Assembly (NCBI GenBank): GCA_964348695.1
Contig: CAYGDI010000001.1
Location: 210,414 to 274,413, forward strand
Source: JACPYF01 sp964348695
GTDB taxonomy: Bacteria; Patescibacteriota; Saccharimonadia; Saccharimonadales; Saccharimonadaceae
Reading direction: 5' to 3'
Length of the DNA stretch: 64,000 nucleotides
Position 1 is the first letter of the stretch, and each line of letters starts with the position of its first letter. A program made the position numbers and the translations under genes. The notes under the pieces are model-generated. The model was given only the letters and a program-made list of their open reading frames with translations, searched no databases and was not told the origin of the DNA. Positions 59,089-64,000 of the stretch are shown here, piece after piece.

Positions 59089-59691
59089 CTACTCGCCCAG
59101 GATGCGGCTGTAGTCCTTTGGGTTCAGCTTTATGACAGCTGATTCAAAATACTCATCAACAAAGGACGCGAGTTGGCCTTCCTTCTTTATGTACTGGAAC
59201 CAGCCGGATTCCTCGAGAGTTTTTCCAGGTGTGGTGTAGTGAGGGATGTACTTCCAGTGATACACCCTTTGGTTTAACTGAAGATCTGTCTCTCCGTACT
59301 CGGTGTCGGACAAGTAGATTGTCAGACTGGGTTTTTCCTTGGTTGTTGGTATGAACTTGATATTTTTGAAGGGCAGTTCCAGGATGTAGCTGTTTTTGCC
59401 GTTACTAAAACTTACGTCCATGGCGGACGAGGGCTTCAGGTTGACGACTGCCGAGCTCGAGAACAAACCACCATGGGCTGACGCGTAACCGCCGCTTCCT
59501 GATGCGATTCGTCCATATCGGAACTTGTATTCCTTTCCAGACGTGAGCCCGTACGCCTTTGATGCCACCTCGACTGTACCTACAGTCGCGCTGGAGGCAG
59601 ACATTGGGACGAAATGTGTAAAGATCAAGACCACGATTGCGATAAAGATATACCACATCACGGCTTTGACAAATGTTTCCACAATTTCCAT
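59089..59691 (-). CDS. Membrane-anchored protein of unknown function between direct repeats
   Basis: 200 aa. One N-terminal helix (AVMWYIFIAIVVLIFTHFV), then an extracytoplasmic beta-rich domain with Gly/Ser-rich and aromatic stretches (GRIASGSGGYASAHGG, RVYHWKYIPHYTTPG). I chose the ATG that begins just before the helix. The gene and its terminator are bracketed by the 26-nt repeats and lie just downstream of tRNA-Phe, consistent with an acquired cassette. No family recognised. Confidence 0.65.
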   Translation of the reverse strand: MEIVETFVKAVMWYIFIAIVVLIFTHFVPMSASSATVGTVEVASKAYGLTSGKEYKFRYGRIASGSGGYASAHGGLFSSSAVVNLKPSSAMDVSFSNGKNSYILELPFKNIKFIPTTKEKPSLTIYLSDTEYGETDLQLNQRVYHWKYIPHYTTPGKTLEESGWFQYIKKEGQLASFVDEYFESAVIKLNPKDYSRILGE

Positions 59692-59812
59692 GCGATTCCA
59701 GTCAGTAGTTGATTTATAAAAGTGCAATTCGTAAGCCTTATTGTACGAGGAATACAACCTTTTGCAAGCATAAGTAATTTGTTGTATAACAATGAAAAAC
59801 GCCTTTTGTTCC

Positions 59813-59843
59813 AAAAAGAAAAGACCCGATTATGACAATCAGG
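59813..59843 (-). terminator. tRNA-Phe terminator (contains repeat copy 2)
   Basis: Stem CCTGATT / AATCGGG (one G-U) with a 5-nt loop, followed by TCTTTTCTTTTT. The first 26 nt match 58941-58966. Confidence 0.8.
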
Positions 59844-59851
59844 TACTTTCT

Positions 59852-59927
59852 TGGTGGCTCCTCTCGGACTCGAACCGAGGACACAAGGCTCTTCAAGCCT
59901 CTGCTCTACCAACTGAGCTAAAGAGCC
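59852..59927 (-). tRNA. tRNA-Phe (GAA)
   Basis: Acceptor GGCTCTT/AGGAGCC, anticodon loop TTGAAGA giving GAA, T-loop TTCGAGT, discriminator A, encoded CCA. Confidence 0.95.
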
Positions 59928-59985
59928 ACGTATGGTAACAACAAGTTTACATTATAACAGTTTAAATGTCACACAGTATATCCCG

Positions 59986-60699
59986 CTAAAGGTCAGCTGC
60001 CCAGTCTAGCAGCATTTCTTTGAACACTTCTCTCTCTACCCCTACTAGTGAGTGTTTGGCGCCAGGGATGATTTTGTGTAGTCCGTTTTTTGAAACGTTT
60101 ACGTACGTGTCTATAACGCTAGTCTGTATAGATTCGTCATTTTCTGACTCTACTATGGTGACAATACCATCAAAATCGCGAATTGCATCGATCGCGAGAT
60201 TAGTTGGAGTGCTACTTGCTAAGCTTGTGCGAAATTCTTCTACCTCTCCTTTGTCTACACTTTCACGCGCGACATCTACCATAGTATCAGGATAAATTGC
60301 AGGGGCACGAAGCAGTAGGCTCTTCGGCTTTTTCTCTTTGGCTAGTAATGCCGCCAGATAGCCACCGTAGCTTGCGCCCACTACACCTATTCTAGCTGGA
60401 TCGACTTCTCCTGAATTTTCTAGGTAGCTATAAGCACCTACCACATCATCCAGGTATTCACGGGGAGTTAATGTGTTGAAATTACCCCCACTACTACCAT
60501 GTCCAGCCAGATCAATAGCCAGTGCAGCGACGCCTGAACGCTGTTTGGCCAACGCCCTTGCGTACTCCAGGTAACCAACTTTGCTGCTGTTGTAACCGTG
60601 CAAAAACAATACACCTGCGCCACTAGACCTATTTGGCAAATATAGTGAAGCGCTTTGTCCCCTTTCTGTATGTGATAGTGTTTTATGCATAGATCTCAT
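59986..60699 (-). CDS. Alpha/beta hydrolase
   Basis: 237 aa. AGVLFLHGYNSSKVGYLEYA (oxyanion region), nucleophile elbow GVVGASYGGYLAAL, the acid in VESENDESI and the histidine in GAKHSLVGV. Cytosolic esterase/peptidase of unknown substrate. -35 TTGCGA, 17-nt spacer, -10 TATTCT ending 7 nt before the ATG, so leaderless. A second ATG three codons in is possible. Confidence 0.87.
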   Translation of the reverse strand: MRSMHKTLSHTERGQSASLYLPNRSSGAGVLFLHGYNSSKVGYLEYARALAKQRSGVAALAIDLAGHGSSGGNFNTLTPREYLDDVVGAYSYLENSGEVDPARIGVVGASYGGYLAALLAKEKKPKSLLLRAPAIYPDTMVDVARESVDKGEVEEFRTSLASSTPTNLAIDAIRDFDGIVTIVESENDESIQTSVIDTYVNVSKNGLHKIIPGAKHSLVGVEREVFKEMLLDWAADL

Positions 60700-60780
60700 T
60701 ATTGCTAGAATACAATAATTAGTAGATTTTCGCAATACAATAAAAACATTAATATATTTATATGTAGAGCTCACTAACTA

Positions 60781-61434
60781 CTAGCGCTGGCCATTCCACT
60801 CATCTATAAATTGATCGACAAACTGATGCATAAATTCATCACGCTCATTTGCAATTCTTTGTGCAGTTTTTGTGTTGAGGTTTTCTTTTAGCAGAAAAAG
60901 TTTTTCGTAGAAATGGTGTATTGTCGAGCCTCCAGCTTTTTTGTAGTCATCACTTGATTTGAAAGCTTTAGCTTCGTGATCTGGATCATATAGCGGACGT
61001 GATCGATTACCTCCAAAGGCGAACGCTCTGGCAACTCCTATAGCTCCAATCGCGTCCAACCTGTCTGCGTCTTGCACGATTCTAAACTCAATCGAATCAT
61101 TTCTCTCTGTTTCATCAAATGATTTGCTGTATGACATTGTTTTTATGATGGTCATAATTTTTTCAATTTGTGGCAAATTAACCTTCAGTTCAACTAGAAA
61201 ATTTTCTGCGATCGAGTAATCATCGTTATCTTTATTAATAACTTTTCTATCCCCGACATCATGCAGCAAAAGAGTTAGGTTAATTGTTAGCCAATCGCCA
61301 CCTTCTGTTTCGTGTATCAATTTTGCGATGTTAACTATTCGTACAATATGCCACCAGTCATGGCCAGTTCCCTCACCAGCAAGCCTATCTTTGACAAACT
61401 GTTCGGTTTTTTCAATTAAATCAGCCTGGTTCAT
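60781..61434 (-). CDS. HD-domain phosphohydrolase
   Basis: 217 aa. HD-superfamily metal ligands: GHDWWHIVRIVNIA (first His), LLLHDVGD (HD) and VQDADRLDAIGAIG (final Asp). Similar to YedJ/YpgQ-type nucleotide phosphohydrolases. TATCAT ends 6 nt before the chosen ATG (leaderless). Confidence 0.88.
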   Translation of the reverse strand: MNQADLIEKTEQFVKDRLAGEGTGHDWWHIVRIVNIAKLIHETEGGDWLTINLTLLLHDVGDRKVINKDNDDYSIAENFLVELKVNLPQIEKIMTIIKTMSYSKSFDETERNDSIEFRIVQDADRLDAIGAIGVARAFAFGGNRSRPLYDPDHEAKAFKSSDDYKKAGGSTIHHFYEKLFLLKENLNTKTAQRIANERDEFMHQFVDQFIDEWNGQR

Positions 61435-61593
61435 ACACCTATGATAACAAAGAAGTATTTCAAAAAGATCCAGTTTTGATTTCGCCAACTCGTTTGTAGT
61501 TAGCAAATATCACGCCGCTCGGGCTGTTTTACTCTCATATTAATGACAGTTATAGATAATTGATATTATTTAAAATAGTGTTATAGTAATCTT

Positions 61594-62340
61594 ATGGATA
61601 TAAATGGTTATAGAATTGTTAGAGAGACTCTGCCCGAAGAGTTTGACGTTAATCCTGTGCCTCTGGGGCACGAAAATGTTAGATTTGTAACAATAGATAC
61701 TGGCGAAGAACCACACGCAAATGTTCTCAATCTATTAGCTCAAGCAAGCTTACTAGGAGGTATAACCAATACAGGAGAACAGCTACCTTTGTTAGAGCCA
61801 TATCTTGTCAGCGAAAAAAGTATCACATTTGTTGATAATTCAGTTGATGATTATAAACTCGATCACTTAGATGAAGAAGAGCTTAACAAAGTTAACGCAA
61901 TAAAAGCTGCGGAAGATCCGATAGACATTGTAAAAAAACTAAATAATGCAGGATTTGCACAAAGGCTCATATCCGAGGCTGTAGGTATGTCGCGGCCGGG
62001 TATCAATGTGTATATTAATAAAGATGAGTCCGAGAAGAAAGTAATAAATGAAAACGTCAAAAATAGCATAATTGGGCTAAAAAATACCTTTCTTGACCTA
62101 GTGGGAGTAGAAGGGTATCAATTTAATGTTGCTTTAGGAATTATAGATTGTTTTTATAGTGAAATTTCTAAAAATTGTTTACAACATCCCTTTAAAATCA
62201 CTCCTATAATTCGGGCAGAGATTCAATTAGCAGAAAAACTACAAAGTGAAATTTCTGTGAGCAGTAGGAGAGTAAAATTTGATGCTACTCTTAATGCGGT
62301 GCACAGGAATGGATTAATAGCACGAAGTCCAGATATTTGA
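61594..62340 (+). CDS. Unknown protein with a helix-turn-helix-like segment
   Basis: 248 aa, AT-rich codons. Residues about 107-135 (IVKKLNNAGFAQRLISEAVG, then MSRPGINVYI) resemble an HTH. The rest is unassigned. TGT-extended TATAGT ends 6 nt before the ATG (leaderless). TGA stop. Could be a DNA-binding regulator or of mobile origin. Confidence 0.5.
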   Translation: MDINGYRIVRETLPEEFDVNPVPLGHENVRFVTIDTGEEPHANVLNLLAQASLLGGITNTGEQLPLLEPYLVSEKSITFVDNSVDDYKLDHLDEEELNKVNAIKAAEDPIDIVKKLNNAGFAQRLISEAVGMSRPGINVYINKDESEKKVINENVKNSIIGLKNTFLDLVGVEGYQFNVALGIIDCFYSEISKNCLQHPFKITPIIRAEIQLAEKLQSEISVSSRRVKFDATLNAVHRNGLIARSPDI

Positions 62341-62379
62341 TTTATTCAATAATTTCATTTGTGGACAGAGTTATCTTAC

Positions 62380-62985
62380 TCAAAATAAACCAGTCTTCAC
62401 TTCACCAGCTCTCTTGTAATTAGCGAATATGACGCCGCTAGGTGTGGTTTTTGTCTCTATTAGTTCAAACGCGGCTGGTATTGTGCCTTCGGCAAAGAGT
62501 TTTTTACCGTTACCAAGGGTGACAGGGTAGATTTTGAGCCATAGTTCGTCTACAAGATCTTGCTTGAATAATGTCTGTGCGAGATTGGCGCTACCCTGGA
62601 CTTGCAACATAGGGCCATCTTCTGCTTTCAGAGACTTTAGTTTAGCCACGACATCACCGGATATCAACGAAGCTTCTTGCCACGGTAGGTCTAGGTCGGA
62701 ATCGCTCGACACGACATACTTTTTGGCCTTTTTGAAAGTTACGCCAATAGGGCTATTTTCGTTTTTTGGCCAATAACCAGACCACATATTGTAGGTTTTT
62801 CTACCTAGCAACAAGTCAAATGGCATACTCATCTGTTCGACCATCATTTTGAAAAACACTTCGTCAGAATAAGGTACTGTCCAGCCGCCGTATTTGAACC
62901 CACTATCAACATCTTCATCTGTCCCGCCCGGAGCTTGCATGACCCCGTCGAGGCTAATGAAAGATAAAACAACTATTTTTCTCAT
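62380..62985 (-). CDS. Dihydrofolate-reductase-like RibD C-terminal domain protein
   Basis: 201 aa. MRKIVVLSFISLDGVMQAPG, LLLGRKTYNMWSGYWP, MLQVQGSANLAQTLFKQDLV and LWLKIYPVTLGNGKKLF are typical of the YyaP/RibD_C dihydrofolate reductase family. Probable NADPH-dependent reductase of unknown substrate; it might serve folate reduction needed by ThyX, but that is inference. A -10 lies about 8 nt before the ATG. Confidence 0.88.
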   Translation of the reverse strand: MRKIVVLSFISLDGVMQAPGGTDEDVDSGFKYGGWTVPYSDEVFFKMMVEQMSMPFDLLLGRKTYNMWSGYWPKNENSPIGVTFKKAKKYVVSSDSDLDLPWQEASLISGDVVAKLKSLKAEDGPMLQVQGSANLAQTLFKQDLVDELWLKIYPVTLGNGKKLFAEGTIPAAFELIETKTTPSGVIFANYKRAGEVKTGLF

Positions 62986-63025
62986 ATGTATATAGTATCA
63001 AAATTTCTAATCTACTAACGACTTT

Positions 63026-63541
63026 TTAGTTTCGTGGAATTATACTGTATCGATTTGTCTTCTGTAAGTAACGAAGAAAATAAAGGCCTGAATTAGTCAA
63101 TTTGTAGCGCTTCTCGTCAATATCGTATAGCGTCAGTACTGTATCATCCAAGTACTGAATAAAGTGTTCAAAACTCGGATAGGGATTAGATGAGCTTTCT
63201 GTGTGAGATTTATATAAGTCTATAAGTTGATCTTCTGCTAAGCCTTCTGGTATATGTTTTGAAAGTCTTTTTAATACCATCACCTGACTACCATAAATAG
63301 TATTAAAAATATTTTCAAATTCCGCCTCCACAGCACTCGATGTCAGCAATGTATCCATTTCCTCATCAGATAATTGATCACTTGGCTGATCCGCCGGCTC
63401 TCTACTATCTGGAACTGCTTTATCAATTTCATCAGTGTCGTCAGGAGAGGAGTTCTGTGGCTTTCTAAGTCTGACCCCAAACTTCCCAGCTGTAAGCTCT
63501 TCGAGGCGATCTATGACATCGGGTATATAATGTCTAGTCAT
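63026..63541 (-). CDS. Hypothetical protein
   Basis: 171 aa. An N-terminal half rich in Asp/Glu/Pro/Ser (low complexity, about residues 28-70) and a helical C-terminal half (NTIYGSQVMVLKRLSKHIPE, FEHFIQYLDDTVLTLYDID). No motif recognised. TATATT/TATTAT boxes lie 10-14 nt above the ATG. Confidence 0.5.
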   Translation of the reverse strand: MTRHYIPDVIDRLEELTAGKFGVRLRKPQNSSPDDTDEIDKAVPDSREPADQPSDQLSDEEMDTLLTSSAVEAEFENIFNTIYGSQVMVLKRLSKHIPEGLAEDQLIDLYKSHTESSSNPYPSFEHFIQYLDDTVLTLYDIDEKRYKLTNSGLYFLRYLQKTNRYSIIPRN

Positions 63542-63572
63542 AAAGAATAGAAATAATATAAGAACTGGCCAT

Positions 63573-63740
63573 TTAAGCTCTTTTTATATAAGCTAGTATT
63601 AGAGTTGGGTTAGGGTTTAAGCTCTTCCAAAAATTCCAAAAATCAGGACTTACCAAAAGTCCAGCTGCAATAATCGCAATAGGCCACCTAATAAAAGAAA
63701 GAAACTTGCTGATAGACTTCTTGCTTATAACTATAGTCAT
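63573..63740 (-). CDS. Small single-pass membrane protein
   Basis: 55 aa with a helix (WPIAIIAAGLLVSPDFWNFW). TACAAT ends 6 nt before the ATG, as in other leaderless genes here. Function unknown. Confidence 0.45.
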   Translation of the reverse strand: MTIVISKKSISKFLSFIRWPIAIIAAGLLVSPDFWNFWKSLNPNPTLILAYIKRA

Positions 63741-63907
63741 GTATGAATTGTACAAGTAGAATCAGGGATTTTCCAGCATAAGCATTAAGGAATCTCTTTG
63801 GGAAAACACTTTCTAAGTTTGCCACAATATGTGGTCGATAGGTCCTTTTTTCGACAATGACTCTATATGTTCATACGATTTTTGCAAGATTTGCTGCAGG
63901 GCTTGAA

Positions 63908-64000
63908 CTAAACTCGTGTAGTATTTCTTTTCAAAGTATCAAGAGTAACTTCAACTCTAATATCTCTGATATATTTGCCTTTGTCGTCAAGTTCAACATC
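63908..64000 (-). CDS. Truncated gene at the right edge (C-terminus)
   Basis: Open minus-strand frame ending at a TAG: DVELDDKGKYIRDIRVEVTL then DTLKRNTTRV. The strand-like pattern looks coding. The gene begins beyond the window. The stretch from 63756 to 63907 shows no clear gene. Confidence 0.4.
   Translation of the reverse strand, partial: DVELDDKGKYIRDIRVEVTLDTLKRNTTRV

Noticed and set aside
36685..62340. UGA recoded as glycine or tryptophan
   Set aside because: TGA ends the genes at 36685 and 62340 in the expected places, and tRNA-Trp is the ordinary CCA isoacceptor.

Overview
The window reads as part of a small-genome bacterium of the Candidate Phyla Radiation (Patescibacteria), most likely Candidatus Saccharibacteria (TM7). 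The str/S10/spc/alpha ribosomal superoperon has no L30 gene between S5 and L15, a CPR-wide trait. SecY is followed directly by IF-1 with no adk or map. L36, L33, S14 and S4 are all cysteine-poor, zinc-free forms. UGA works as a stop codon and the tRNA-Trp has anticodon CCA, so the standard bacterial code applies and Gracilibacteria/Absconditabacteria are unlikely. The phylum call is inference; no database search was possible.

Layout. 1-6.4 kb: the N-terminal 570 codons of a very large secreted surface protein, small unknown and zinc-ribbon genes, and a heliorhodopsin gene overlapping a Rossmann-fold gene. 6.5-13.9 kb: rplL-rplJ with an L10 leader, a thymidylate supply cluster (dcd, thyX, tmk), a HIT hydrolase, and secE-nusG-rplK-[ZIP transporter]-rplA. 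14-25.6 kb: prs, two membrane histidine kinases, a SpeD-like protein coupled to a glycosyltransferase, a sigma-70 factor with an extra C-terminal domain, tRNA-Trp, a P-loop kinase and a metallopeptidase. 25.7-30.8 kb: an alpha-glucan operon (GT4, GH57, GH15), then a TPR protein. 30.8-31.6 kb: three tRNAs, L33, and a structured 172-bp segment ending in a copy of the tRNA-Tyr 3' end. 31.7-39.5 kb: an AAA+ ATPase; a five-gene operon (unknown, VanX/VanY-like peptidase, trpS, rluD, holB) behind what looks like a tryptophan-type attenuator; a glycosidase. 39.6-54.9 kb: the ribosomal superoperon. 55-64 kb: lipoprotein, metallophosphoesterase, tuf, tRNA-Phe, hydrolases and low-GC unknown genes, with a truncated gene at the right edge.

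How the parts work together. Most genes serve information processing: ribosome, translation factors, clamp loader, sigma factor and secretion. Metabolism is sparse and points to salvage and scavenging: dCTP to dTMP, PRPP, alpha-glucan turnover and peptidoglycan dipeptide cleavage. Many genes that start a transcript have a -10 hexamer (often extended, TGn) only 6-9 nt before the start codon, so their mRNAs should be leaderless. Operon-internal and ribosomal genes instead carry AGGAG-type ribosome binding sites.

The best candidates for something new are: the leader peptide, antiterminator and terminator ahead of the trpS operon; the heliorhodopsin/Rossmann pair; the tRNA-proximal repeats; the secE leader hairpin; and the extended sigma factor.
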